A DNA stretch of 49,651 bases, from contig CALDSK010000081.1 in assembly GCA_937911865.1 (NCBI GenBank), positions 1-49,651 on the forward strand. The letters are read 5' to 3'. Position 1 is the stretch's first letter. The number at the start of each line of letters is the position of its first letter. The position numbers and the translations under genes are program-made. Below, piece after piece: positions 16,808 through 26,031 of the stretch. The DNA comes from an uncultured Synechococcus sp. (GTDB taxonomy: Bacteria; Cyanobacteriota; Cyanobacteriia; Phormidesmidales; Phormidesmidaceae). The notes beneath the pieces are model-generated. The model did not search any database. It was not told the origin of the DNA and was given only the letters and a program-made list of their open reading frames with translations.

Positions 16808-18280
16808 CTAGTTGCCAAAGCTTGCAGATGGTACCAGCAAAGATTCTACCGCTGAGGGGTGACTTTTTATTTGTTTAGTTTGAATTCTGTTAGTGTTGTT
16901 GGGACTCGGCGAGTCGGATTTCTTCCTTACATTGATTTGAGTGTTTTCTGTTGTTGACTCTTCTATCTCTACCGCTCCCGGCATAGAAATTTGACTGTCG
17001 ATTTCTGGATAGAGAACCTGACACTCTTTGAATATATTGTTGGCGATCGGAGAATATTTCGCCTTGCGATTCAGCCGTAGTAAAACAATCTTTAATCTCT
17101 CTTGCAAGTCATGAACGCTGGGAAGCTGTTTATACAGACCTTCAACTAACGCTGATGTATTCATCTGCTGAACTCGATCGCTATCATTTTCCCAGCTGTC
17201 GTAGCACAGGCAGTACAGCAGCTTTTTCGTACGAATGGGGTCGGCTGCTTGCTCTAATCGAATCGCGACATCTTTATAAAGTGCAATCAGTGGATTCTCT
17301 AGCAGACTTGGGTCTTCTGCCGGTTCCAGACCCGCTGTTCCTAGTTCTGCCGTTTTGACGCCAGCTGCTGTGTCTTCCCCAGCGCGAACGATCCCACCAG
17401 TGAGCTCTACATAAACGTCTTGCAGATTCTCTAGAATAATATTGGCTATTTTGGTGTAGGTCTCTTGACGATTGAGCGTAGCAACAATTTCGAATAGACT
17501 ATGGCGACACTCTTCTACATTGGCATTTCGATCGGTCAAAGATTCTAGCAATGCTTTCAATGAAATGCCTTCGAGTATAGCGGCATCATTTTCCCAGGCT
17601 GCTTTGTGGGTGCCGTATAGCAGCTTCTTAATGCGACGACTGTTAGGGTGAGACGAAAGCCGTTTGACCGCCAGGTTTAACGGGGTAATGGTTAGCGGGG
17701 CGACGGCAGCTGTGACGTCGCTGTCTATGTCGGCGGGGCGCATTCCTTTTGGCCAAACGTTGTAGGCGGCAACGGCTTCCGAAATGTTTTTGAGTGAAAG
17801 CTGACCAATGTAGTCTGCATCCAGCTCTAAGCGAGATTTGACCACGTCATACACCACTTGCGACATGCAAATAGCACCTGGTTTTGCCTCAGACTCTAGC
17901 CGTGCGGCGATGTTGACCCCGGTCCCCATCATGTCTGTCTGGTTGAAGAAGATATCTCCGAGATGTACGCCGACTCGGTGTATAAAGTGTTCATCGTCTG
18001 GCTTATTTTGCTTATACCCAATAAATGTTTTTTGCATTTCTACCGCGCAAGCGGCTGCCTGCACAGCGCTGACAAAATACATTAAGACGCCATCGCCCAC
18101 CGTCTTTAAAATTTTGCCCTCAAAAAACTCACACAGCTCTGAAATGAGCTGAATATCCCGGTTAATCATCGATAGCGCTTTGTCTTCGTCTTGAGACATA
18201 CGCTTGCTGAAGCCAACCGCGTCTGTGACCACAATTGCGGCTAGCGTTCTCTGTATTTGTGGATGCACAGGGGTGTTCAT
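16808..18280 (-). CDS. class III adenylate/guanylate cyclase with duplicated C-terminal helical module
   Basis: The protein has 490 residues and no signal or membrane segment. The cyclase domain (about 10-180) has both metal-binding aspartates, D20 in VVTDAVGFS and D63 in KTVGDGVL. It also has the base-selecting K59, and N123 and R127 in VNIAARLES. The second base-selecting position is T120, where classical adenylate cyclases have Asp; Thr here marks the class IIIb type. Two related helical modules follow, about 215-291 (KKLLYGTHKAAWENDAAILE) and 351-427 (KKLLYCLCYDSWENDSDRVQ), each ending in a Y-x-x-IANxI motif. The tail is disordered. It is probably co-transcribed with the membrane protein 58 bp upstream. 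Confidence 0.88.
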   Translation of the reverse strand: MNTPVHPQIQRTLAAIVVTDAVGFSKRMSQDEDKALSMINRDIQLISELCEFFEGKILKTVGDGVLMYFVSAVQAAACAVEMQKTFIGYKQNKPDDEHFIHRVGVHLGDIFFNQTDMMGTGVNIAARLESEAKPGAICMSQVVYDVVKSRLELDADYIGQLSLKNISEAVAAYNVWPKGMRPADIDSDVTAAVAPLTITPLNLAVKRLSSHPNSRRIKKLLYGTHKAAWENDAAILEGISLKALLESLTDRNANVEECRHSLFEIVATLNRQETYTKIANIILENLQDVYVELTGGIVRAGEDTAAGVKTAELGTAGLEPAEDPSLLENPLIALYKDVAIRLEQAADPIRTKKLLYCLCYDSWENDSDRVQQMNTSALVEGLYKQLPSVHDLQERLKIVLLRLNRKAKYSPIANNIFKECQVLYPEIDSQISMPGAVEIEESTTENTQINVRKKSDSPSPNNTNRIQTKQIKSHPSAVESLLVPSASFGN

Positions 18281-18338
18281 AGAATGATGCTATTCTGGTA
18301 ACCTAATTTTCCCAGATTGGTGAGGGCGGTGTTCATCT

Positions 18339-19151
18339 TTAGAAAACGGGATCATGAACTTTATCGATGCACTGCTCGTTGATCCACTGTCGCCCACTTT
18401 TCTCGCATTCTCCTCTGTTTTTTTTGAAGGGAACGGCGGTGGGGTGAAAGGACTCATCCGCCTGAAAAACCGGGTCTGGCTCGGCGAGTAACGCGCTGCC
18501 ACTAAGCTGTACCAGGCCCAATATGATGGCTGCCCCCAAGGCAATACTGGTAGCAACCGTAGGCATGACGAACGGATTACGATTCTGTAGGCTGTGATAG
18601 CGTGCTCTTCGGTTGGGGCCAGCGGCAAAAACCAGGTAGGCTCCCTTGCCTAGAAAGGGTAGTGAGCGTCGAATATCGATGAGATGTTGTCGGGGCGCTA
18701 AGGCATTTTCAATGGCGTGAATTTGGGCTTGGGTAAATGTGCTGCTGACGCTTGTCGGCATTCTGTCTAACACCCGGTAAGCTGTTGGGTAGCGATAACA
18801 GCGCCGAGTCGGTGTACTGCTCTCAGTTTCGAGGGTATTGATTGTAGTGGTGTCAGTTGCGGTGCGGCCAGTGTTGTGGCCAGTAGTATGGCCAGTGGTA
18901 TGGCTAGTAAGCTGCTCAATGCCGTTCGATAGCCTGGGCTGCTGACGTCGATTGGGCCCGCAGACCAGTACAAAATAAGCGCCCTTACCAAAGAGTGGAA
19001 TCAGACAGCGGAGATCAACGAGATGAGTGCGCGGAACCAATGCGTTTTCTATGGCTTCTAATTGCTCTGTGGTAAAGCTTTCTCTGAGCGCTGGCGACAT
19101 TCTTTGCAGCATTCGAACAGCGCTTGGACTATTTTGAAAGGAGAGAGGCAT
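18339..19151 (-). CDS. unrecognised single-pass membrane protein with a duplicated 61-residue domain
   Basis: I do not recognise a named family. The protein has 270 residues from the ATG at 19151 (MPLSFQ); an ATG at 19214 would add 21. Two copies of a 61-residue module are separated by a Thr/His/Gly-rich linker (HTTGHTTGHNTG). In the longer numbering they span about 30-90 and 143-203. By hand alignment they share 33 of 61 residues, including AIENAL, HL-D-R and GKGAY, and both end in GPNRR. A hydrophobic segment follows (about 217-243), then a short tail with two cysteines. Expected topology is modules in the cytoplasm and tail outside, by the positive-inside rule. The cyclase gene follows 58 bp downstream. 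Confidence 0.75.
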   Translation of the reverse strand: MPLSFQNSPSAVRMLQRMSPALRESFTTEQLEAIENALVPRTHLVDLRCLIPLFGKGAYFVLVCGPNRRQQPRLSNGIEQLTSHTTGHTTGHNTGRTATDTTTINTLETESSTPTRRCYRYPTAYRVLDRMPTSVSSTFTQAQIHAIENALAPRQHLIDIRRSLPFLGKGAYLVFAAGPNRRARYHSLQNRNPFVMPTVATSIALGAAIILGLVQLSGSALLAEPDPVFQADESFHPTAVPFKKNRGECEKSGRQWINEQCIDKVHDPVF

Positions 19152-19335
19152 AGATTCTGAGAGTTCAGTGGTAAGTCGGTGACCGCAGTCACTCATAAAG
19201 TGCCCAAAACACATGTGCGAGTGTAAAAAGAGACTGGCTTCAGTGTTGAGGTTAAAGCCGCTATGCTATGGGCGATCGCGCTGCTGTAAAGGCGATATTC
19301 CGGGATTAAATTTTTTTGGTATGGGAGTTTAGGCC

Positions 19336-20358
19336 ATGATTGATCTCCGTAGTGATACGGTCACGCAGCCAACACCTGAAATGCGTCAGGCAATGGTGAA
19401 CGCACCAGTCGGCGATGATGTGTTAGGCGATGACCCAACCGTGAGCGCACTAGAAGCCTATGTGGCTGAACTGCTAGGAAAAGAGGCTGCGGTGTACATG
19501 CCATCGGGCACGATGACTAACCAGGTAGCACTGCGATCGCACACTCAGCCCGGCGACGAAATCGTGCTAGAGGCCGAAGCGCATATCTACTACTACGAAG
19601 GCGGCGGCCCTGCGGCACTATCGGGCGTCAGCTGCCGGTTGCTGCCTGGCGAAGGCGGCGTTTTCTCAGCCGCCGCTGTTAAAGGTGCTTTGCGTCCACG
19701 CGACCCACACTTTCCTCGCACTCAGCTGGTCTGCATTGAAAATACGCACAACCGCAGCGGCGGACGCATTTTTCCCCTAGAGACGATTCAGTCGATCGCC
19801 AAGGTTTGTCAGGAGCAAGATTTGCGCTTACACATGGACGGCGCTCGCTTTTGGAATGCTTGCGCGGCAACGGGCATTTCTGAGGCTGACTATGCCAGGC
19901 CGTTTGATACCGTGAGCGTTTGCTTTTCTAAAGGGCTGGGGGCGCCCGTGGGTTCGGCGCTGGTTGGCTCAGCGGCGCAGATGCAGGTGGCTAGGCGGTT
20001 TCGAAAGATGTTCGGTGGCGGTATGCGGCAAGCTGGGATGATTGCGGCGGGGGCCCTTTATGCCTTAGAGCATCAGCGCGATCGCCTGGTAGAAGATCAT
20101 GAGAACGCTCAGCAGCTGGCTCAAGGATTGCAAGGGATCAAAGGTGTGGTGATAGATCCTGCTGCGGTTGAAACAAATATCGTTAATTTTGAGGTGCCGG
20201 ATGATTCGGCTGAAGCGGTGGTAAAAGAGCTGGCTCAAGACGGTGTTGCTTTATTGGCTAGCGGGCCATGTACGATTCGGGCGGTGACAAATCTGATGGT
20301 GACTCGCCAGCAAATAGATTTGGCTGTAGAGGCGATCGCCCAAACAATGCGGAGGTAA
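19336..20358 (+). CDS. ltaE: low-specificity L-threonine aldolase
   Basis: A 340-residue PLP enzyme cleaving L-threonine or L-allo-threonine to glycine and acetaldehyde. It starts with the family-typical [20 protein letters not shown] and contains [23 protein letters not shown], the [10 protein letters not shown] aspartate that contacts the PLP nitrogen, and the Schiff-base lysine K199 in [13 protein letters not shown]. The length matches the family. It appears monocistronic, with a 374 bp gap before the next gene. Confidence 0.95.
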   Translation: MIDLRSDTVTQPTPEMRQAMVNAPVGDDVLGDDPTVSALEAYVAELLGKEAAVYMPSGTMTNQVALRSHTQPGDEIVLEAEAHIYYYEGGGPAALSGVSCRLLPGEGGVFSAAAVKGALRPRDPHFPRTQLVCIENTHNRSGGRIFPLETIQSIAKVCQEQDLRLHMDGARFWNACAATGISEADYARPFDTVSVCFSKGLGAPVGSALVGSAAQMQVARRFRKMFGGGMRQAGMIAAGALYALEHQRDRLVEDHENAQQLAQGLQGIKGVVIDPAAVETNIVNFEVPDDSAEAVVKELAQDGVALLASGPCTIRAVTNLMVTRQQIDLAVEAIAQTMRR

Positions 20359-20732
20359 TGTGTGGATTAGTCTGAGATTTGCTCAAAAACAACAGTGTTT
20401 GAGTCATGAAAGCATAATGGCGTAAAGAAATCTTTCCTCGCTTGGAAGCTCGAAACTGCCTGAATACAAGCCTGCTACTGTGCTTTTTACGGGCAATTAC
20501 TGAAGAAAAGTATGAGAAAAGTAAAAAGACTTAAGGGCTGTAAAAATAACATTTAAGAATGCTTCATTCTCGGTTTTGTGAAGTACGTTTCTTAGTGGCG
20601 TTATCAATAGCTCTCCTCACGGGTGATAGAAAAAGTGAGTGATTGACCTATTGATGTAGCGCGTTTGGTGCGATCGCAGAGCTTTTTCCTTCGGAGAATC
20701 GCCGTCGTACCTGATCTTTTCAGGACTTAAAC
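20359..20732 (+). other. intergenic region upstream of the SulP transporter
   Basis: A 374 bp gap with no gene. A weak hairpin (CTCAAA and TTTGAG, 10-nt loop, about 20392-20413) lacks a T-tract. The transporter promoter should lie here. I cannot identify a binding site for a carbon-regulating factor by eye. Confidence 0.4.
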
Positions 20733-22619
20733 ATGGCTAGCAAGTTTAGGATTCATGGACTGCACCTGCGTAATGTGCGGGGCGATATTTTTGGCGGCGT
20801 GACAGCGGCGATTGTTGCGTTGCCTTTGGCGCTGGCTTTTGGCGTTTCTTCAGGCGCAGGGGCAACTGCCGGACTGTACGGTGCGATCGCGATAGGATTT
20901 TTTGCCGCCTTGTTTGGCGGGACCCCCTCACAAATCTCAGGGCCAACCGGACCGATGACCGTCGTGATGGCCACCGTCTTTACCGGGCTGATTGCGAAGT
21001 ATCCGGAATACGGCAAAGAGATGGCTTTCACCGTCGTCATGATTGGCGGTGCGTTTCAAATTCTGTTTGGCTTTTTGCGTTTGGGCGAGTACATCACGCT
21101 GATGCCCTACACCGTCATCTCAGGCTTTATGTCAGGGATTGGCGTAATTATCTTGACGTTGCAGATAGCACCGTTGATGGGTCATCCGGGGTCAGCGGGT
21201 GTGGTTGAGTCTATTCAGGGCCTACCGGATGTAATCAGCCATTTGGACCCCTATGCTTTTAGTTTGGGCTTGCTGACGCTGTTGATTGTGTTTGGCATGC
21301 CAGCTCGGATCAATCGAATTTTGCCTGCTCCGCTGGTGGCGCTGGTGGCTGGCACGCTAGCGTCCTTAGTGATGACCGGTCACGCCGTACCGCGCATTGG
21401 TGAAATTCCCAGCGGACTGCCCGACTTTCACTGGCCTCACTTTGAGCAGCGGGCAATCAAAGACATGTTGGGCTACGGGCTGGTCCTTGCGACTTTGGGC
21501 GCGATTGATTCGCTGCTGACCTCATTAGTGGCCGATAACATTACGCGAACGCAGCATGATTCTGATCGTGAGCTGATGGGGCAGGGGCTTGGCAATATGG
21601 TGTCGGGTCTCTTTGGTGGGTTACCTGGTGCAGGGGCTACGATGCGGACGGTCATTAACGTGAAGTCTGGGGGTAAAACGCCGATCTCGGGCATGGTGCA
21701 TGCCTTCTTGCTAGCGGCTGTGCTGCTAGGGGCTGGTCCGCTGACAGAGCAGATCCCGCTAGCCGTGCTGGCTGGCATTTTGATTAAAGTTGGGATCGAT
21801 ATTATCGACTGGAGCTTTTTACGTCGCGCTCACAAGGTGTCTTTGAAAGCCGCGGGTTTGATGTACGGCGTGCTGCTGCTGACGGTGTTTGTCGATTTGA
21901 TTACAGCGGTGGCGGCAGGCGCGTTTGTGGCCAATTTGCTCACGGTGAAAAAGCTAACAGATGAGCAGCAGCGACATGTTCAGGCGATTATAGAGCCGAC
22001 CGATGAGTCTTTGACTAGCGAGGAAAAGCGCCTGCTAGCTGCCATTCAAGGCCGGGTGCTGCTGTTTCGCTTGAGTGGTCCAATGAGCTTTGGCGCAGCC
22101 AAGACGATTTCTCAACGAATGACAATCGTTAATCGCTATGAGGTGCTGATTCTGGATTTGGCGGATGTGCCCAGATTAGGCGTGACGGCTTCGCTGGCGA
22201 TTGAAAATATGGTGCGTGAGGCGTGCGATCGCCGCTTAATGGTCTTTATTGTGGGTGCAAAAGGCGCGGTCAAAACTCGTTTGGCTACGCTTAATGTATT
22301 CGATGGGCTGCCGCCAGAGCATCTGACCTCTAGTCGTTTGGAGGCTTTGCGTAAGGCCAACCTAAGTCTGCGCTCTATGGTCACCGGAGCTATGGTCACC
22401 GATGCTATGGCAACTGACCCTGGGACGGCTGAAGCTATGGCCCCTGTTGGCTCGAACGTTACTAAGCAAGGGCCCACCAATGTGTCGCCCGCTGCGCTCA
22501 GCAATGCTAACGCTCATCCTACAGTGGCAAATACGGTAGGTTCCCGAGAGGAGGCGATTCATTCGGAAAATAATGCCTCCCCTATGGTTCATCCTTCAGA
22601 TATCTCTAATAAGTCCTAG
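20733..22619 (+). CDS. bicA: SulP-family transporter, BicA-type sodium-dependent bicarbonate transporter
   Basis: A 628-residue inner-membrane transporter. The N-terminus (RNVRGDIFGGVTAAIVALPL) and the segments SGPTGPMTVVM, MPYTVISGFMSGIG, GQGLGNMVSGLFGGLPGAGATM and KVGIDIIDWSFLRRAH match what I recall of cyanobacterial BicA throughout. There are about 12-14 hydrophobic helices up to residue 400. A cytoplasmic STAS domain (about 440-540) has the ILDLADVPRLGVTASLAIE segment. An extra tail of about 80 low-complexity residues follows, with a partly repeated MVTGAMVTDAMATD stretch. The likely role is bicarbonate uptake for the CO2-concentrating mechanism; sulfate transport remains possible. The stop codon is the first unit of a tandem repeat. 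Confidence 0.88.
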   Translation: MASKFRIHGLHLRNVRGDIFGGVTAAIVALPLALAFGVSSGAGATAGLYGAIAIGFFAALFGGTPSQISGPTGPMTVVMATVFTGLIAKYPEYGKEMAFTVVMIGGAFQILFGFLRLGEYITLMPYTVISGFMSGIGVIILTLQIAPLMGHPGSAGVVESIQGLPDVISHLDPYAFSLGLLTLLIVFGMPARINRILPAPLVALVAGTLASLVMTGHAVPRIGEIPSGLPDFHWPHFEQRAIKDMLGYGLVLATLGAIDSLLTSLVADNITRTQHDSDRELMGQGLGNMVSGLFGGLPGAGATMRTVINVKSGGKTPISGMVHAFLLAAVLLGAGPLTEQIPLAVLAGILIKVGIDIIDWSFLRRAHKVSLKAAGLMYGVLLLTVFVDLITAVAAGAFVANLLTVKKLTDEQQRHVQAIIEPTDESLTSEEKRLLAAIQGRVLLFRLSGPMSFGAAKTISQRMTIVNRYEVLILDLADVPRLGVTASLAIENMVREACDRRLMVFIVGAKGAVKTRLATLNVFDGLPPEHLTSSRLEALRKANLSLRSMVTGAMVTDAMATDPGTAEAMAPVGSNVTKQGPTNVSPAALSNANAHPTVANTVGSREEAIHSENNASPMVHPSDISNKS

Positions 22620-22664
22620 TTCATTCAAGTTCTAGTTCATTCAAGTTCTAGTTCATTCAAGTTC
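22617..22664. repeat. 16-nt tandem repeat, three perfect copies plus partial
   Basis: TAGTTCATTCAAGTTC repeats at 22617-22632, 22633-22648 and 22649-22664, followed by a partial fourth (TAGTTCATT). The array fills the gap between the convergent transporter and flavodoxin-like genes, and its TAG/CTA bases supply both stop codons. Confidence 0.95.
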
Positions 22665-23239
22665 TAGTTCATTTGCGCCGCATTCCAGGCGAGCGTCGCT
22701 TTTGCGATTCGTTGCCCATACAACTGTGAGAACTTCAGATCGCCTGGATCAACCTCGCCTTCTCCTCGTCCATAGCCCATCACGCCTAGATAAGAGCCTG
22801 CTCGGTTAACACCGCTTTCAGGATCGGGCATCTCGCTAGATCCCACCCAGATCATGCTGTGCTGTGCCGCGTTGGTTGCTAGGTAGAGCAGCGTGCCCTG
22901 CTTATCACCGCTAGGTGATCCAGAATGTGTAAAGCCTCCAGCTAGCTTGTTTTTCCAGCCTTGACTAAACCAAACTTCTCCGGCTGCATCAATAAAGGCT
23001 TTTACCTGCGCGGCAACGCCGCCCATATAGGTCGGTGAGCCAATAACAATGGCGTCTGCTTCGCTGAGCGCTGCCATGATGGTTTCGTCTTGCCATCGCC
23101 CAGCGGTAATTTGCTCGCCTGTAATTCTAAAAACTTTGGCAGTTGTTTGCTCGACCGATTGAGCGCCTTCAGCAACGGCTTCTGCCATTAGTTTGGTGTT
23201 GCCAGTGCCTGAGAAATAAACGATTGCAACAGTTGTCAT
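22664..23239 (-). CDS. flavodoxin-like NAD(P)H:quinone oxidoreductase (WrbA-type)
   Basis: A 191-residue cytosolic flavoprotein. The N-terminal VAIVYFSGTGNTKLMAEAVAEGA is a flavodoxin FMN phosphate-binding loop, and IVIGSPTYMGGVAAQVKAFID is the isoalloxazine-binding region typical of WrbA. WKNKLAGGFTHSGSPSGDKQ fits the third FMN-contact loop. The length is close to the WrbA norm of about 200. The probable reaction is two-electron quinone reduction, protective under oxidative stress. Convergent with the SulP transporter. Confidence 0.88.
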   Translation of the reverse strand: MTTVAIVYFSGTGNTKLMAEAVAEGAQSVEQTTAKVFRITGEQITAGRWQDETIMAALSEADAIVIGSPTYMGGVAAQVKAFIDAAGEVWFSQGWKNKLAGGFTHSGSPSGDKQGTLLYLATNAAQHSMIWVGSSEMPDPESGVNRAGSYLGVMGYGRGEGEVDPGDLKFSQLYGQRIAKATLAWNAAQMN

Positions 23240-23443
23240 AGTAGAGAGCGCAATAGAATAGAACAGCTCTCAAACTAGCTGATGCATGTTGCTATCGCGG
23301 CTGAGGCTTATGAAAAATACACCATAGCGTTTGTCACTTGGCTGAGGTGCAGTTCACAGGCTGAAAGCCCTAAGCGACAGCAGATTAAGTGACTAGCCTG
23401 TATCGAACGCATCCGGCACATGCTGTGTTGCCGCAAGAGAAGT

Positions 23444-24784
23444 CTACTGACACAGGAAAAGTCTCTTTGCTGCTCGGGTAAACGCGACGTAATACAGCTG
23501 ATTGCGCTCAATGACTTTGCGGTTGAGCATCAGATTTGGCACATCTACAAAGACGTCTTGAAAAGTGGATCCCTGACTTTTGTGGACGGTTAGGCTGTAG
23601 GCGTAGCTCAGGTCGTGAAAGAGCTCTTTGTAATCCCAAAAGGCCATCCACTGTTTTTTCTCGGAGTAGTCGGAGAGCAGTTCTTTTAATCGCTGACGCT
23701 CGTCTTCGTGGAGGACGCGGAGCTTGCGCTCCTGGTTTTCGTCTGTTTCGACCTCCAGATCCCAAACCAGCCAGCCTTCAAAGCGGGTGAGGTAGGCGTC
23801 GATTACCTCACACTCTTCTGAGGTTTGGAGCAATATGCCGTCGCGGCCCATGCAGGCGTTGCGGGCAACTAGCCGTTCGCCTGGCATAAACCGGGCTGCT
23901 TTGTCGCCATAGATAGCAGCGCGGATTTTGTTATTGAGATAGTTGACTCTGGCGTTGGTGTAGGCCAGCACCCGCACCTGATCGGGATTTTGGTTGTAGG
24001 CTTTGCTTTTGAAGGCGCGCAGCATCAGATTTTCCCAGTGGGGCTGCGGGATGGTGAAAATGCCCTCGGTGTTGGTTTCGTTGCGATCGCTCACCGCCCG
24101 AGGCATGCTGGGCCGCTCTAAGTGGGTTCTAACATCCTCTGCTAACAGCCCAATGGCGCCCCCATAGCGAATCACTTCTGTCAGATCGCTGCGCGCTATG
24201 ACGTTCTCAAAGCAGGGCGATTCGGCTTCACCCACAGGCGGCAGCTGGGCAGAGTCACCGACAAATAGCAGCTGCGTGCGCTCAGTGAACCTTGACACGG
24301 AGTTAACTAGCAGCGTCCACATGTCTTCGTTGATCATGGAGCACTCATCAACCACCACCAGGTCGTATTCGGTGGTGAGATTTTTGCGATCGCGGTCCGG
24401 CTCAAACTTTTGTCCGCCCGTTTCTTTATCGATCACTGGCTTGAGGCCCAGCAGCTTGCAGCAGGTCATGCAGTCAACCTCGCATCCCCAGCGGTAGGCC
24501 ATTGCCTGTAGCACTTTGGTGGCCTTATTACTGAGCGCTGTTAGGGCAATGGGCCGACCGTCTCGTGATTGTTGCAGGCGCGTAATCAGTGCCTGTAGCA
24601 AAGTGGTTTTGCCAGTGCCCGCGTAGCCTGTGAGCAAATAGATTTTTTCATCGCTGTGGACAAATGCTTCTAGTGCCTGAAGCGCATCCCACTGCTGGCT
24701 GCTCAGCGTGAGGCCGGGCAGAACCTCTGGAATAGATGATTCGTCATTTTGAGGCGTATCCGCGACGGCAGCAGAGTGCGACAT
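23444..24784 (-). CDS. RecD-like superfamily 1B DNA helicase (AAA ATPase)
   Basis: The protein has 446 residues. Walker A is LLTGYAGTGKTT (K59), Walker B is VVVDECSMIN, and LLFVGDSAQLPPVG is motif III. The C-terminal UvrD_C_2-type region has SYAYSLTVHKSQGSTF and YYVAFTRAAKRL, the motif V/VI pair of RecD and Dda helicases. It lacks the RecD2 N-terminal extension, so it resembles short Dda-like helicases. It is probably a 5'-3' DNA helicase in repair or replication restart. It stands alone, with no RecB or RecC nearby. Confidence 0.88.
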   Translation of the reverse strand: MSHSAAVADTPQNDESSIPEVLPGLTLSSQQWDALQALEAFVHSDEKIYLLTGYAGTGKTTLLQALITRLQQSRDGRPIALTALSNKATKVLQAMAYRWGCEVDCMTCCKLLGLKPVIDKETGGQKFEPDRDRKNLTTEYDLVVVDECSMINEDMWTLLVNSVSRFTERTQLLFVGDSAQLPPVGEAESPCFENVIARSDLTEVIRYGGAIGLLAEDVRTHLERPSMPRAVSDRNETNTEGIFTIPQPHWENLMLRAFKSKAYNQNPDQVRVLAYTNARVNYLNNKIRAAIYGDKAARFMPGERLVARNACMGRDGILLQTSEECEVIDAYLTRFEGWLVWDLEVETDENQERKLRVLHEDERQRLKELLSDYSEKKQWMAFWDYKELFHDLSYAYSLTVHKSQGSTFQDVFVDVPNLMLNRKVIERNQLYYVAFTRAAKRLFLCQ

Positions 24785-24876
24785 AGTAGATCAAATATAC
24801 TATATGGGCTATTTTACCAGCGATGCTCAAGCTAATTTCATTTTGGCCTCCCTTTATTTTGACTGCCCGCGTCTGT

Positions 24877-24904
24877 TTCAAGTCAGCAGATTCAAGTCAG
24901 CAGA
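24877..24904. repeat. 14-nt perfect tandem duplication
   Basis: TTCAAGTCAGCAGA occurs twice head to tail, between the divergent helicase and DoxX genes. Confidence 0.92.
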
Positions 24905-25005
24905 ATCTGAGCAGTGAGATTTAGGATTTTCTCATGCGAGAGCGTGATCGCTTTGCTAACCTCAAGTAATTAATTGCTGTTCTCATTTGCTTGTAAGAAG
25001 TCACA

Positions 25006-25383
25006 ATGTATTTATCACTAGCCGGACGAATTTGCTTAGCGCTGATCTTTTTGAATGCAGGCATCAACCATATCACCGGATTCCCAGGATTTGTTGAGAC
25101 TATTGCTAGTCAGGGGCTGCCGTTGGCTGGTCTGCTAGCGGTCGGGACGATTGTATTTCTGTTGGTAGGCGCTGTGTCACTGTTACTGGGATATAAGACA
25201 ACAGTAGGCGCTTGGCTATTAATCATATTTTTGATCCCCACGACGTTCATTTTTCATCCGTTTACCACTGACTTAACTAGCTTTCTCAAGAACACAGCCT
25301 TGGTTGGTGGCCTGTTGATGACCCTATCTCATGGACCTGGCCCACTGAGTTTAGACGGCGCATCTTCGAAAGTGCCTAGCTAG
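25006..25383 (+). CDS. DoxX-family small membrane protein
   Basis: The protein has 125 residues and four hydrophobic helices, at about 5-22, 38-62, 65-85 and 97-113. The opening LAGRICLALIFLNAGINHITGF and the later KTTVGAWLLIIFLIPTTFIFHPF fit the DoxX/DoxD integral-membrane family. The function is poorly defined; relatives are linked to thiosulfate or thiol oxidation and to oxidative stress. The YchJ-like gene follows closely on the same strand, so co-transcription is likely. Confidence 0.85.
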   Translation: MYLSLAGRICLALIFLNAGINHITGFPGFVETIASQGLPLAGLLAVGTIVFLLVGAVSLLLGYKTTVGAWLLIIFLIPTTFIFHPFTTDLTSFLKNTALVGGLLMTLSHGPGPLSLDGASSKVPS

Positions 25384-25420
25384 CTGACAGTGAGAACAAG
25401 CTAGTGGAGACAATCGTGAT

Positions 25421-25438
25421 ATGAGTTCAGCAATATGA
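25421..25438 (+). other. five-codon minicistron overlapping the YchJ start
   Basis: A 14-nt duplication (ATGAGTTCAGCAAT then ATGAGTTCAAGG) creates two start codons. The first ATG at 25421 reads five codons (MSSAI) and stops at a TGA sharing ATGA with the second ATG at 25435, which opens the real gene. A GTGGAG Shine-Dalgarno-like site at about 25404-25409 precedes the first ATG. Ribosomes could start on the minicistron and reinitiate on the gene. Translation is inferred, not shown. Confidence 0.5.
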
Positions 25439-26007
25439 GTTCAAGGGATACGCGATTGAGTAATCGGTGTCTGTGTGGTAGCCAAAAGCCTTTTTCTCGC
25501 TGCTGTGGCCCTCACTTGGTGGCGTTGTCTGCGCCGACGGCTGAGGCTTTGATGCGATCGCGCTACAGCGCCTTTTGTCAGGGCAACGTTGATTACTTAA
25601 TCGCTACCCACCATCCCTCAATGCGATCTGACGACGAGCCCAAAAGTCTCGCAGCGAGCGTTCGTCATACAGCCTGGAAAAATTTGCTGGTGATTAAGAC
25701 GCAGAAAGGTCAAAAAAAAGATAAGACAGGTGTGGTTGAGTTTGTGGCGGCCTATCAGCAGGCGGCTAACCCGTCTAGTCCTGTAAATTCAGCGATTCTT
25801 AATAGCTCAGCTAATAGTTCAGGGCTGGTGACAGCGCCGAAGGCGAAGCTTCAACAGCTGCATGAGCGCTCTCGATTTGTGCGCGAAAAGGGACAGTGGT
25901 TTTATCTCGACGGTGATATTTTGCCGCCCTTTGAACCCAAGCGATCGCAGCCCTGCTGGTGTGGCAGCGGTAAACCCTTCAAGCGATGCCATGCTGCCAA
26001 GCAATAG
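25435..26007 (+). CDS. YchJ-family SEC-C motif protein
   Basis: The protein has 190 residues. It has a SEC-C-type metal motif near each end, CLCGSQKPFSRCC at about 12-24 and CWCGSGKPFKRCH near the C-terminus, which bind zinc. Between them SAPTAEALMRSRYSAFCQGNVDYLIATHHPS and a cystatin/NTF2-like core match the YchJ (UPF0225) family. The molecular function is unknown. A basic, low-complexity insertion (QKGQKKDKTG, then a Ser/Asn-rich stretch) lies in the core. The start is duplicated; see the minicistron at 25421. Confidence 0.9.
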   Translation: MSSRDTRLSNRCLCGSQKPFSRCCGPHLVALSAPTAEALMRSRYSAFCQGNVDYLIATHHPSMRSDDEPKSLAASVRHTAWKNLLVIKTQKGQKKDKTGVVEFVAAYQQAANPSSPVNSAILNSSANSSGLVTAPKAKLQQLHERSRFVREKGQWFYLDGDILPPFEPKRSQPCWCGSGKPFKRCHAAKQ

Positions 26008-26031
26008 CTGCCGCTTAGTAGAAAGAACCGC

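Noticed and set aside
18290..18628. 112-codon minus-strand frame overlapping the duplicated-domain membrane protein
   Set aside because: It is an alternate frame of a gene that has clear internal domain homology and a membrane helix in the other frame.
20392..20413. Terminator after threonine aldolase
   Set aside because: The stem is only 6 bp with a 10-nt loop, and no T-tract follows.
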